Assembly (NCBI GenBank): GCA_020052935.1
Contig: JAGVOD010000027.1
Location: forward strand, 1 to 35,446
Origin: an archaeon
GTDB taxonomy: Archaea > Nanobdellota > Nanobdellia > Woesearchaeales > UBA11576
Direction of reading: 5' to 3'
DNA: 35,446 nt
In this document: positions 1 to 7,830 of the stretch, in pieces
How the letters are laid out: each line of letters opens with the position of its first letter
Numbering within the stretch: the stretch's first letter is position 1
Notes under the pieces: model-generated
Told to the model about the DNA's origin: nothing
Database searches by the model: none
What the model saw: only the letters and a program-made list of their open reading frames with translations
Program-made: the position numbers and the translations under genes

Positions 1-193
1 TCACCGCCGAACGAGGATACGTCAACGCCTGAAAGGCTTGACGAGGGAGCGAGGCGGAACGGGGATTATAAGGGGTCGCAACCCCTTATCTCATACTGAA
101 AAATCCAATTATTTCAGTTACTAAATTTGTTGCACTAGCGGGCTAAAAAGGCAACGACGGCCACGCTGCTGCTAATGTTCACCTCGGTTTTGC
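1..193. repeat. Palindromic repeat, core-B type, truncated by window edge
   Basis: This noncoding stretch is rich in inverted repeats. A perfect 9-bp stem with a 4-base loop lies at 68-76/81-89 (ATAAGGGGT/ACCCCTTAT). Positions 90-144 match the conserved core B found at 29463-29542 and, reversed, at 17422-17501: the string CCAATTATTTC, then a TACTAA-like block, then GCGGGCT. The end CCTCGGTTTTGC (182-193) is identical to one arm of the 29339-29641 element, so the partner arm probably lies left of the window. The left half of core B is replaced here by the 68-89 hairpin. No coding potential was recognised. Confidence 0.7.
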
Positions 194-194
194 T

Positions 195-224
195 CTTATA
201 AACTATTACAGTATGTTTTAAATA
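195..224 (+). promoter_or_regulatory. Putative promoter of the primase gene
   Basis: Two A/T-rich TATA-like boxes, CTTATAAAC (195-203) and TTTTAAATA (216-224), lie between two repeats. Elsewhere in the window a TTTAAATA box sits about 30 bases before the start codon. Here the start codon is 173-180 bases downstream, and the whole 252-385 palindrome lies between. Either the mRNA has a long hairpin leader or the element was inserted between promoter and gene. Confidence 0.45.
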
Positions 225-251
225 TCTTCCTCAATTATTTCAGAAGAAACT

Positions 252-385
252 GCAGCAGTGCCACGCCAGGCTCCGCTTATTGATGCTTTTTATGGAAACT
301 CGACATCCCCGTAGGGGGCGACCCCCTGTCGAGTGTGATTGAGTTTCCGTGCAACGCTTCGCAAAAATGGCGGTGGCACTGCTGC
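252..385. repeat. Palindromic repeat, type A, complete copy
   Basis: The element is bounded by a perfect 13-bp inverted repeat, GCAGCAGTGCCAC (252-264) and its complement (373-385), which continues into GCC/GGC with a one-base bulge. Inside, ACTCGACA (298-305) pairs with TGTCGAGT (327-334), and GGAAACTC (294-301) can alternatively pair with GAGTTTCC (341-348). The tip carries the family core, CCCCGTAGGGGGC followed by a C run. The ends resemble those at 18694-18875, 20600-20721 and 31193-31320. It ends only 11 bases before the primase start codon. Confidence 0.85.
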
Positions 386-396
386 TTATGTGAAAA

Positions 397-1998
397 ATGG
401 ACCCGATACTGCTGAGCAAGGTACTGAAGCACTACAAACGGATTGAGGTGCAGAACGAGATAGTTAATGCTGCGAGGAACAAGGAGGCAGTAGGCAGCTT
501 CGAGGGACATGGGTACGCAAAACGACCGGATACGATACTCTATCCCAACGACGTGATGGAACAGGTGAAGAACGGCGTCACGTCATTCCACCTATCCGAA
601 GAGACATGGCAGAACCCGCAGATGATAGCAGTCGAGATGAAGAAGCACGAATACGACAAGCTACGCATCGGATGGGATCTTGTGTTGGATATAGACTGCC
701 CGCAGTGGGAATTCGCTAAGATAGTCGCATGGCTATTCATACGCGCGCTGAAGGAGCACGGCATCGACGCCATAACAGCCAAGTTCTCAGGCAACAAGGG
801 ATTCCACATAGCAGTGCCGTTCGAGGCATTCCCGGAAACAGTGCAGAACATACCGACAAAAGACCTCTTTCCCGACGGGCCAAGGAAGATAGCGGCATAC
901 CTGCTCGACTACATAAGCAACAAGCATGTCATAGTCAAAGACAACAAAGTGACTTTCGGCGGAAGGTTCAGCTATGACATGAAAGAGCTGGAAGAGAAGA
1001 CCCATAAGACTGCGCAAGAGCTCGCGCACACATACTGCGCAAACTGCGGCAAGACAACAAAAACCGACACGCGGAGGCAGATACAGTTCACCTGCCCCCA
1101 ATGCGAATCGACAATCATCGGCACAGAGGAAGAGCAGTACAAGAGCTGCCCGAAATGCAAGATAATAATGGAACGCAGTGTCACAGAACTAGGAAAGAAA
1201 TGCTGCGCAAAGCCGAAACACACCACAAGATTCAACCCGCTAGCCATCGTCGAGGTCGATACGGTTTTGATAGCACCACGCCACCTTTACAGGGCGCCAT
1301 ATTCCTACCATGAGAAGTCAGGCATGGTATCAGTGCCTATCGACGCTAACAGGATACTTGAGTTCGAGAAGAAAGAGGCAGAGGCAGACAAGATCAAGTT
1401 CACACACAAGTTCCTCGACCGCGAGGAAGCCAGGTCTGGCGAGGCGACAAGACTGCTCGTAGAAGCATTTGACTTCTCTGCGCGGAAAAACCAACGCGTA
1501 CGCGAGATGGAAGACGTAGAGAAGCTGGAACACGCAGGCATGCACCGCGAGTTCGACGAAATTTTGACTGCAATACCTGAAAAATTCTTCCCACCATGCG
1601 TGCAGCTCATATCACGCGGACTGCCTGACGGAAAGAAAAGAGCAGTATTCATAATGACAAACTTCCTATCAAGCTGCGGATGGGACTACGACAAGATAGA
1701 AGAATGGTTCAAGGCATGGAACTCCCGCAATCCTGAACCGTTGAGGGAGCAGACAGTCCTCGGTCAGGTAAGATACGCAAAACAGCAGCGCAAGAAAATA
1801 CTTCCTCCAAACTGCGACAACAACGCATACTACAAATCGTTTGGAATATGCAAACCAGACCAGTTCTGCAGATACATAAAGAACCCAGCGAACTACGCCA
1901 TCAAAAGGGCGAGGTACTCGCAGAGGGATGAGGAGAAGGGGAAGAAGCCGGCAAGAGAGAAGAAGGCGAAGAAAGAGGCTAAGAAGGCCAAAGAGTGA
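397..1998 (+). CDS. priS: DNA primase, fused small-subunit and large-subunit-like parts
   Basis: This 533-residue protein resembles archaeal/eukaryotic primases, which make primers for DNA replication. Residues 90-140 hold the catalytic DxD (Asp98, Asp100) and the nucleotide-binding SGNKGFHI block (131-138). Residues 285-315 hold the third catalytic region, with Asp288 and RAPYSYHEKSG. A zinc-binding insert at 214-270 contains several CxxC pairs, more than a usual PriS. Residues 395-500 resemble the iron-sulfur C-terminal domain of PriL, with PPC at 401 and Cys473, 485 and 491 as candidate cluster ligands. A lysine-rich tail follows. Archaea normally have separate PriS and PriL; a one-chain primase is known in Nanoarchaeum equitans. 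The ATG at 397 is preceded by an in-frame stop at 391-393, so no longer start is possible. Confidence 0.85.
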   Translation: MDPILLSKVLKHYKRIEVQNEIVNAARNKEAVGSFEGHGYAKRPDTILYPNDVMEQVKNGVTSFHLSEETWQNPQMIAVEMKKHEYDKLRIGWDLVLDIDCPQWEFAKIVAWLFIRALKEHGIDAITAKFSGNKGFHIAVPFEAFPETVQNIPTKDLFPDGPRKIAAYLLDYISNKHVIVKDNKVTFGGRFSYDMKELEEKTHKTAQELAHTYCANCGKTTKTDTRRQIQFTCPQCESTIIGTEEEQYKSCPKCKIIMERSVTELGKKCCAKPKHTTRFNPLAIVEVDTVLIAPRHLYRAPYSYHEKSGMVSVPIDANRILEFEKKEAEADKIKFTHKFLDREEARSGEATRLLVEAFDFSARKNQRVREMEDVEKLEHAGMHREFDEILTAIPEKFFPPCVQLISRGLPDGKKRAVFIMTNFLSSCGWDYDKIEEWFKAWNSRNPEPLREQTVLGQVRYAKQQRKKILPPNCDNNAYYKSFGICKPDQFCRYIKNPANYAIKRARYSQRDEEKGKKPAREKKAKKEAKKAKE

Positions 1999-2043
1999 CG
2001 TTATATGTTGGTGACACTATATTATAGGGGGTAAATCTAAACC

Positions 2044-2286
2044 TTTATAAGTAACCGAAATCTCGGGTGTTGTGTTCGGAATAAGCGTTTAAACGACTGA
2101 TTCGATGTTTAAATGCGTTGTAGGAATTAACGAGCCTGAAAAGACGGGTTTTCAGTACGAGTTTAGTTCAAATAAGCTCTTGTTCTTGAAAAAACGTCAT
2201 AAATAGGCTTTTTCGAAACAGCAAGGCTGTAAAGAGGCTTCGAAGAGCTATTCCCTTTAATCAGGCTAGGTTGAAGACTCTAAAAA
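2044..2286 (+). promoter_or_regulatory. Promoter and structured leader of the ribosomal protein operon
   Basis: A TATA-like box, TTTATAAG (2044-2051), would start a transcript near 2072 with a leader of about 215 bases before the L3 start codon. The leader could form a 7-bp hairpin, CTGAAAA/TTTTCAG (2136-2142/2149-2155). It could also form a compound hairpin: 2209-2217 pairs with 2239-2247 (9 bp including G-U pairs) and encloses ACAGC/GCTGT (2218-2222/2226-2230). A second A/T box, CATAAATA (2198-2205), could give a shorter transcript. No tRNA-like or coding signal was seen here. A regulatory role is inferred. Confidence 0.45.
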
Positions 2287-3273
2287 ATGGCAAACGTAAG
2301 AAGACCGAGACACGGAAGCATGCAAGTCTGGCCTAGAGTAAGGGCCAAACGCATCTACAAACGAGTCAAGAAATTCCCACAGGTAAAAGAGGCAAAACTT
2401 CTCAGCTTCGCAGGCTACAAAGCAGGAATGACGCATGTCCTGATCACAGACGCAAGAAAGTATTCTATGACAAAAGGCGAGGACATAACCTGGCCAGTCA
2501 CGATCATCGAATGCCCACCGATAAGGATAGCGGGCGTAAGGTTCTACAAGATATTCGAAAAAGCCATGAGGCCAGCATTCGACATACTAGCAAAAGCAGA
2601 CAAGGAACTCGGAAGGAAGATCGACGTGCCGAAGAAAGAGACAAAGAAGCTCGACACGGTAAAGGCAGAGGATTTCGACGAGCTCCGCATGCTCATCGAG
2701 ACGCAGCCAAAGATGACAGGCATAGGCAAGAAGATGCCAGAGTTCTTCGAGGGAAGCGTCGGCGGAAACAAAGACGAGAAATTCAAGTTCGCAAAAGACA
2801 ACCTCGGCAAGGAGCTGAGCGTAAAAGACGTGTTCAAGGAAGGACAGATGATAGACATCCACGCCGTGACAAAAGGCAAGGGATTCCAAGGGCCGGTGAA
2901 GAGGTTTGGCGTAAAGATACGAAACCACAAGGCAGAGAAGACAAAACGAGGACCAGGATCACTCGGCGGATGGAGCGCGCAAGGACACGTCATGTACAGG
3001 GTAGCGCACGCAGGACAGATGGGCTACCACAACCGAATAGACTACAACAAGCAGATACTCATGATCGGAGACGATGCAGAGCAGGTCAAGATCAAAGGCG
3101 GGCTCAAGAACTATGGCGTCGTGAAGAACACATACGTACTCGTCAAGGGCAGCGTACCCGGACCAGAAAAGAGGATAATAAGGCTCGAAGCAGGAAGAAA
3201 GGTCAATAACAAGGTAGAGCAGGTCCCGCCGACAATACAATACATAAGCACCGCGTCAAAGCAAGGCAACTGA
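2287..3273 (+). CDS. rpl3: Large-subunit ribosomal protein L3 (uL3)
   Basis: L3 helps assemble the large subunit and reaches toward the peptidyl transferase centre. The 328-residue protein has the archaeal/eukaryotic form: a very basic N-terminus, the KGKGFQGPVKRFG block near residues 194-206, and the GGW tip of the W-finger near 225-228, followed by GQMGYHNR. It is the first gene of the ribosomal string. The L4 gene follows after 2 bases, consistent with one transcript. The ATG lies just after an A-run with no clear Shine-Dalgarno motif. Confidence 0.97.
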   Translation: MANVRRPRHGSMQVWPRVRAKRIYKRVKKFPQVKEAKLLSFAGYKAGMTHVLITDARKYSMTKGEDITWPVTIIECPPIRIAGVRFYKIFEKAMRPAFDILAKADKELGRKIDVPKKETKKLDTVKAEDFDELRMLIETQPKMTGIGKKMPEFFEGSVGGNKDEKFKFAKDNLGKELSVKDVFKEGQMIDIHAVTKGKGFQGPVKRFGVKIRNHKAEKTKRGPGSLGGWSAQGHVMYRVAHAGQMGYHNRIDYNKQILMIGDDAEQVKIKGGLKNYGVVKNTYVLVKGSVPGPEKRIIRLEAGRKVNNKVEQVPPTIQYISTASKQGN

Positions 3274-3275
3274 AG

Positions 3276-4199
3276 ATGAAGCTCAAGATACTAAACCCGC
3301 AGAACAACGAGAAAGGCAGCATAGACATGCCACAAGTGTTCAGCGAGCAGATAAGGCCCGACATAATCAAACGAGCTGTCGAAGCGCTCCAGGCAAACGC
3401 AAGACAGTCATACGGATCAGACCCGCTGGCAGGAAAGAAGTCCAGCGCAAAGCTCTCGAGGAGAAGACGCGACTACAGGGGAAGCTACGGGCACGGAATA
3501 TCAAGAGTGCCGAGAAAGATAATGTCACATTCAGGGACAAGATTCAACTGGGTAGGAGCATTCGCGCCAGGAACTGTCGGCGGAAGGAAGGCACACCCGC
3601 CCAAAGCGACCAAGTCATTCGAAAAGAAGATCAACAATCAGGAAAGAAGGAAGGCAATAAGGTCTGCGCTGGCAGCCACGATGGAGAAGAAGCTCGTCGA
3701 GGCACGAGGCCACATAGCGCCAGAGAAATACCCGTTCATAATCACCAACGACTTCGAGACGATGAAGAAGACACGCGAGGTCATAGACGCCCTGGTCCAG
3801 CTCGGACTGGCGAAAGAGCTCGAGCGAGCGGCAGAGAAGACATACCGCACAGGAAAATCAAGGCTCAGGGGAAGGAAATACAGGAAAAGGAAAGGCCCGC
3901 TGTTCGTCGTGGCAAAGGAATGCCCGCTCATAAACGCTGCGCAGAACATACCTGGCGTCGATGTCGTGATGGCAAACGCACTCAACGCAGAGCTGCTCGC
4001 GCCAGGAACCGTGCCAGGAAGACTGACGCTATTCACAGAAGCAGCGATAGAAAGGATCGCCAAAGAGAACATGTTCACAGGCATGCAGATGACTGAGAAG
4101 AAAGACAAGACTGAGAAGACAGCGAAGACCGAAAAGCCTGCCAAGCAAGACAAGCCCAAGGCAGCAAAGCCTAAGGCAGTGAAGAAGGCAGACAGCTGA
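3276..4199 (+). CDS. rpl4: Large-subunit ribosomal protein L4 (uL4)
   Basis: L4 binds 23S rRNA and lines the peptide exit tunnel. The 307-residue protein has the archaeal L4 core, with the extended tunnel loop rich in Arg, Gly and Ser (residues ~60-110; SRRRRDYRGSYGHG and GRKAHPP). From about residue 275 it carries a repetitive tail of Lys, Ala, Glu and Pro (TEKTAKTEKPAK-like units) absent from the compact fold. It lies 2 bases from L3 and 2 bases from L23. Confidence 0.97.
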   Translation: MKLKILNPQNNEKGSIDMPQVFSEQIRPDIIKRAVEALQANARQSYGSDPLAGKKSSAKLSRRRRDYRGSYGHGISRVPRKIMSHSGTRFNWVGAFAPGTVGGRKAHPPKATKSFEKKINNQERRKAIRSALAATMEKKLVEARGHIAPEKYPFIITNDFETMKKTREVIDALVQLGLAKELERAAEKTYRTGKSRLRGRKYRKRKGPLFVVAKECPLINAAQNIPGVDVVMANALNAELLAPGTVPGRLTLFTEAAIERIAKENMFTGMQMTEKKDKTEKTAKTEKPAKQDKPKAAKPKAVKKADS

Positions 4200-4201
4200 A
4201 A

Positions 4202-4462
4202 ATGGAGATCACAAACGTCATCAAATACCCGTTGTCGACGGAAAAGTCGATAAGGCTCATGGAAGCGGAGAACAAGCTCATATTCGTCGTAGACATAAAA
4301 GCAAACAAGCACGAGATAAAGAAAGCCATAGAGAGGACATTCAAGGTGAAGGTCGAGGACGTAAAGACGCTGATCACGCCCAAGGGCCAGAAACGAGCAT
4401 ACGTCAGGCTTTCGCCAGAGACGCCGGCGCTGGACATAGCGACGGACCTCGGACTCATGTAA
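4202..4462 (+). CDS. rpl23: Large-subunit ribosomal protein L23 (uL23)
   Basis: L23 sits at the tunnel exit and is a docking point for SRP and the translocon. At 86 residues it has the usual archaeal length. The N-terminal IKYPLSTEKSIRLME motif and the central KANKHEIKKAIERTFKVKV block are typical. It follows L4 after 2 bases. Its stop is 16 bases before the L2 start, with AAGGTG between as a possible ribosome binding site. Confidence 0.97.
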   Translation: MEITNVIKYPLSTEKSIRLMEAENKLIFVVDIKANKHEIKKAIERTFKVKVEDVKTLITPKGQKRAYVRLSPETPALDIATDLGLM

Positions 4463-4478
4463 TGATATAAGGTGTATC

Positions 4479-5195
4479 ATGGGAAAAAACCTAATACAGC
4501 AGGCACGTGGAAAAGGCGGCCCGACATACAGGGCGCCGAGCTTCAGGTACAAAGGAGAGGCAAAACACATCCGCCTCGCGCCAGAAGCGATAGAAGGAGA
4601 AGTCCTAGACTTCGTGCACTGCCAAGGCCACTCAGCACCGCTCGCCCAAGTCAGGTACAACAACGGCGATGTATGCCTGCACATAGCGCCGGAAGGGATG
4701 CGCGTGGGACAGAAGGTACAAAGCGGACCCAAGACAGAGTTAGAGCCAGGCAATACCATGCAGCTCAACGAAATACCTGACGGAACCGCGATCTATAACA
4801 TAGAAGGAATACCTGGAGACGGCGGAAAGTTCGTCAGGGCATCAGGCACATCCGCACGCGTGATGGGCAAGTACAAGAACAATGTTGTAGTGCTGCTCCC
4901 GTCAAAGAAACGGAAGGAATTCCACCCAGCCTGCAGGGCGACGATAGGAATAGTCGCGGGCGGCGGCAGGACAGAGAAACCATTGCTGAAAGCAGGCGTT
5001 GCGTTCCACAAGATGAAGGCAAAGAACAAGAAGTATCCGATAATGGCGGGCTCTGCACAGAACGCAGTCGACCACCCATTCGGAAACAAGAGGACGTCAC
5101 GCAAGTCAAAGGCAAGGCCTGTCGGCAGGAACGCCCCGCCAGGAAGAAAGGTAGGAATGATCGCCGCAAGAAGGACAGGCAGGAAGAAAAAGTAA
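4479..5195 (+). CDS. rpl2: Large-subunit ribosomal protein L2 (uL2)
   Basis: L2 is a core 23S rRNA-binding protein needed for subunit joining and peptidyl transferase activity. The 238-residue protein starts MGKNLIQQARGKG, as archaeal L2 proteins do. It keeps the C-terminal NAVDHPFG motif with the conserved His near residue 199, and a very basic C-terminus ending GRKKK. The start is supported by AAGGTG about eight bases upstream. S19 follows after 12 bases. Confidence 0.97.
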   Translation: MGKNLIQQARGKGGPTYRAPSFRYKGEAKHIRLAPEAIEGEVLDFVHCQGHSAPLAQVRYNNGDVCLHIAPEGMRVGQKVQSGPKTELEPGNTMQLNEIPDGTAIYNIEGIPGDGGKFVRASGTSARVMGKYKNNVVVLLPSKKRKEFHPACRATIGIVAGGGRTEKPLLKAGVAFHKMKAKNKKYPIMAGSAQNAVDHPFGNKRTSRKSKARPVGRNAPPGRKVGMIAARRTGRKKK

Positions 5196-5207
5196 AGGCA
5201 GGAAAAA

Positions 5208-5591
5208 ATGGCTAAAAAAGAATTCACATTCCGCGGAAAACCACTTGACGAGCTGCAGAGGATGAGCATGAGCGAACTAGCGGAACTCCTCCCATCCGCA
5301 GCCAGGAGAAAGATCAAGAGAGGGCTCACAGAACAGGAGAAGATACTCCTCAACAACCTGAAGACGAGCAAGAAGACAGTCAAGACGCACTGCAGGACCA
5401 TGATCGTGCTGCCAGAGATGGTCAGCAAGACAATAAAGGTATACAACGGCAAATCATTCGAGGACGTGATGATACAGCCAGAGATGATAGGCCACTACTT
5501 CGGCGAGTTCGTGATGACCAGGAAGAAGGTATCTCACTCAGCGCCGGGAATAGGCGCGACGAAGTCGTCCGCAAACGTATCAGTCAAGTAA
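5208..5591 (+). CDS. rps19: Small-subunit ribosomal protein S19 (uS19)
   Basis: S19 is in the head of the small subunit near the A-site tRNA. The 127-residue archaeal form has an N-terminal extension with FRGKPLDELQRMS. The conserved core has HCRTMIVLPEMV and YNGKSFEDVMIQPEMIGHYFGEF, followed by the basic MTRKKVSHSAPGIGAT tail. It is in the L2-S19-L22 order normal for archaea, 11 bases before L22. Confidence 0.97.
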   Translation: MAKKEFTFRGKPLDELQRMSMSELAELLPSAARRKIKRGLTEQEKILLNNLKTSKKTVKTHCRTMIVLPEMVSKTIKVYNGKSFEDVMIQPEMIGHYFGEFVMTRKKVSHSAPGIGATKSSANVSVK

Positions 5592-5602
5592 ACAGATAAA
5601 AA

Positions 5603-6112
5603 ATGGCACAATACAACTACGCATTCCAGGGATTCAACAAGGAACTCATGGCAAGAGCGGTAGCGAGAGACGTAGAAGTCAGCTATAAACAAGCAATAGA
5701 GATATGCAACTACCTGCGCCACAGGAAACTCGCCAATGCCAAGGCCACGCTCGAGAGAGTGATGGAAAAGAAGCAGGCCATACCCTTCAAGAGATTCGTG
5801 AATGGGCTGGGCCACAAGCCCGGGAAGATGACTTCAGGACGCTACCCTGTGAAGGCATCAGGCACGTTCCTCAAGCTGCTCGAGTCCATAGAGGCCAATG
5901 CGCAGACAAAAGGCCTCAACACAAACGAGCTCGAGATAGTACACATCTGCTCACACAAGTCGGCGAGACAGCCGCACTATGGAAGGAACGGCGGAAGGCA
6001 GTTCAAGAGATGCCACATAGAGGTCGTAGTCGCGGAGACCACCGAGAAGGAGAAAGGCAAGAAAGAAGAGAAGAAGAAAGCGCCAAAAGGCAAGGAAAAC
6101 AAAAAAGAATAG
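5603..6112 (+). CDS. rpl22: Large-subunit ribosomal protein L22 (uL22)
   Basis: L22 lines the exit tunnel. The 169-residue protein has the archaeal L22 fold, with RDVEVSYKQAIEICNYLR near the N-terminus and a tunnel hairpin region around RYPVKASGTFLKLLESIEANA. The last ~22 residues are a Lys/Glu-rich tail (GKKEEKKKAPKGKENKKE). The next gene, S3, starts 46 bases later. That gap shows no TATA box, only a GAGG motif before the S3 start. Confidence 0.96.
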   Translation: MAQYNYAFQGFNKELMARAVARDVEVSYKQAIEICNYLRHRKLANAKATLERVMEKKQAIPFKRFVNGLGHKPGKMTSGRYPVKASGTFLKLLESIEANAQTKGLNTNELEIVHICSHKSARQPHYGRNGGRQFKRCHIEVVVAETTEKEKGKKEEKKKAPKGKENKKE

Positions 6113-6158
6113 ACAAGCATAACCACAAAAGGATAATCACACTCACGAGGAACAAAAG

Positions 6159-7058
6159 ATGATCGAAAGACAAATCGTGGCGGCAAACGTCAAGGAACTG
6201 GAGATACAGGAATACGTGCAGAGCGTGCTGAAGAACCTCGGGCACAGCCACATAAAGCTCCAGAAGACGCCGCTCGGAGAGAAGATCATAGTATATGCAT
6301 CAAGGCCAGGGCTCATCGTCGGAAGGAAAGGACAGAACATAAAGAAGCTCACAGACGACCTCAAAGCCAAGTTCAAGCTCGAGAACCCGCAGATAGAGAT
6401 AAACGAAGTAGACAGCCCGGACCTAGACGCCCAGATCGTGGCAGAGAGGGTCGCGAGCTCGCTGGAGAAATTCGGCACGCAGAGGTTCAAAGGCATAGGC
6501 CACAAGATAATGGCAGACGTCATGAATGCGGGCGCGATGGGAGTCGAGATACTAGTATCAGGGAAGATACCGAGCTCACGCGCCAAGAGATGGAGATTCT
6601 ACCAAGGCTACCTGAAGAAGTGCGGAGATGTCGCCATCGTCGGAGTCAGGAAAGCATACGCAGCAGCACAGCTGAAGACAGGCACGATAGGCATCCAGGT
6701 GAGGATAATGCCGCCGGATCTCAAGCTGCCAGACAAGGTCAGGATGCTCGAGCCAGGAGAAGTCGCTGAAGGGATGAAGAACCAGATACAGATGCAAGCA
6801 GACAAGAAAGCAGCAGAGAAGAAGGCAGAAGAGAAGAGAGAAGAAGCCAAGAGCGACGCGACAAAGGCAGAGGAGAAGAGACAGAGACGCTCAAGCAAGA
6901 AGGAAGAGAAGCCGCAGCACGAAGAGAAGACGGAGAAGGCCGAAGATAAGAAGCCCAAGAAAACTCCGAAGAAAAAGGAAGAGAAACCGGAGCAGGAACA
7001 GAAACTGCCGGAACAACCGCAACCATCACAATCAACAAGCGAAGAGAAAAAGGAATAA
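6159..7058 (+). CDS. rps3: Small-subunit ribosomal protein S3 (uS3) with long charged tail
   Basis: S3 forms part of the mRNA entry channel. The 299-residue protein has a KH domain with GLIVGRKGQNIKKL near residues 51-65 and the S3 C-terminal domain (SSRAKRWRFYQGYLKKCGD, then GTIGIQVRIMPPD). From about residue 207 it has a ~90-residue tail of Lys, Glu, Ala and Gln (KKAAEKKAEEKREEAK-like repeats, later Pro/Gln-rich). This tail makes it long for an archaeal S3. Eight bases separate it from L29. Confidence 0.96.
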   Translation: MIERQIVAANVKELEIQEYVQSVLKNLGHSHIKLQKTPLGEKIIVYASRPGLIVGRKGQNIKKLTDDLKAKFKLENPQIEINEVDSPDLDAQIVAERVASSLEKFGTQRFKGIGHKIMADVMNAGAMGVEILVSGKIPSSRAKRWRFYQGYLKKCGDVAIVGVRKAYAAAQLKTGTIGIQVRIMPPDLKLPDKVRMLEPGEVAEGMKNQIQMQADKKAAEKKAEEKREEAKSDATKAEEKRQRRSSKKEEKPQHEEKTEKAEDKKPKKTPKKKEEKPEQEQKLPEQPQPSQSTSEEKKE

Positions 7059-7065
7059 CTGAAAA

Positions 7066-7254
7066 ATGAAAGACCTAGACGTAACAAAGATGAGCAAGGA
7101 CGAGCTGAACGCCAAGATACTCGAACTCAGGAAAGAGCTCATCAAGCTTAACGCTCAGACAGCAACGGGCACTACACCAAAGAACCCGATGCAGATCAGA
7201 ACAACAAAGAAAAACATCGCAAGGCTCATGACAGCCTTGAGAGGAAAGGAGTAA
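7066..7254 (+). CDS. rpl29: Large-subunit ribosomal protein L29 (uL29)
   Basis: L29 lies at the tunnel exit next to L23. It is a 62-residue protein of two predicted helices, with DELNAKILELRKELIKLNAQ and the C-terminal IRTTKKNIARLMTALRGKE typical of the family. The S3-L29-aIF1-Rnp1-S17 neighbourhood is the usual archaeal order. The aIF1 start is 5 bases after the stop. Confidence 0.96.
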   Translation: MKDLDVTKMSKDELNAKILELRKELIKLNAQTATGTTPKNPMQIRTTKKNIARLMTALRGKE

Positions 7255-7259
7255 AACAA

Positions 7260-7568
7260 ATGAGTGAGATTTGTTCAACGTGCGGACTGCCAAAAGAGCT
7301 GTGCGTATGCGAGACAATCGCAAAAGAGAACCAACTCATCGAAATAAGCGTCGAGAAGAAGAAATTCGGAAAGCAATACACCGTGGTAACGGGCATCGAC
7401 ACGAAAGAGATCGACCTTGAGCAGCTCCTCAAGAAGCTTAAGAACAAGCTCGCTTGCGGAGGGACAGCCAAGGACGGCAAGATTGAGTTGCAGGGCCAGC
7501 ACAGGCAAAGAGTCAAGAAAGCGCTCCTCGAGATGGGATTCGCACCAGAAACAATAGTCATGAGATGA
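7260..7568 (+). CDS. Translation initiation factor aIF1 (SUI1 family)
   Basis: aIF1 promotes accurate start-codon choice on the small subunit. The 102-residue protein has an N-terminal zinc-ribbon-like cluster (Cys5, Cys8, Cys14, Cys16), followed by a SUI1 domain with QYTVVTGID, LKKLKNKLACGGTAKDGKIELQG and the terminal GFAPETIVMR. Its last bases overlap the Rnp1 start in ATGA, suggesting coupled translation. Confidence 0.95.
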   Translation: MSEICSTCGLPKELCVCETIAKENQLIEISVEKKKFGKQYTVVTGIDTKEIDLEQLLKKLKNKLACGGTAKDGKIELQGQHRQRVKKALLEMGFAPETIVMR

Positions 7569-7819
7569 ACATGCAGAAGCAAGCCAAGCCCGCAAGGACC
7601 GTGCTGATAGGCGAGACGATACGCATCGTGTCGTCGAAAAACAAGAGCCTCGAAGGCATCGGCGGGAAAGTGACGGACGAGACAAAAAACATGCTCAAGA
7701 TCATGACGCCCAAAGGCGAAAAGACAGCAATCAAGGACCAAATCACGATCAAAATCGGAGACAAGACGATCAACGGAGAACAAATCCAAGGAAAGATCGA
7801 GGCCAGGATCAAACAATAA
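7565..7819 (+). CDS. rnp1: Ribonuclease P protein component 1 (Rnp1/p29)
   Basis: Rnp1 is the archaeal homologue of eukaryotic Rpp29/Pop4 and supports RNase P RNA in maturing tRNA 5' ends. The 84-residue protein has the short beta-barrel seen as LIGETIRIVSSKNKSLEGI, GGKVTDETKNMLKI and KTAIKDQITIKI. It overlaps the aIF1 stop by 4 bases; a second ATG at 7571 is an alternative start. Its place between aIF1 and S17 is the usual archaeal one. Confidence 0.92.
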   Translation: MNMQKQAKPARTVLIGETIRIVSSKNKSLEGIGGKVTDETKNMLKIMTPKGEKTAIKDQITIKIGDKTINGEQIQGKIEARIKQ

Positions 7820-7830
7820 TGGTGAACTAA

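Noticed and set aside
277-510. Short - strand frame across the first type-A repeat and the primase start.
   Set aside because: It crosses a palindrome and a real gene and has no ribosome binding site or family.
2000-2286. Possible tRNA or small RNA gene in the leader before L3.
   Set aside because: No acceptor stem, T-loop motif or anticodon arm could be assembled from the sequence.
3638-4768. Long open frame on the - strand (376 codons) across L4-L23-L2.
   Set aside because: It overlaps well-recognised ribosomal genes on the + strand, lacks a recognisable family and is a product of their codon bias.
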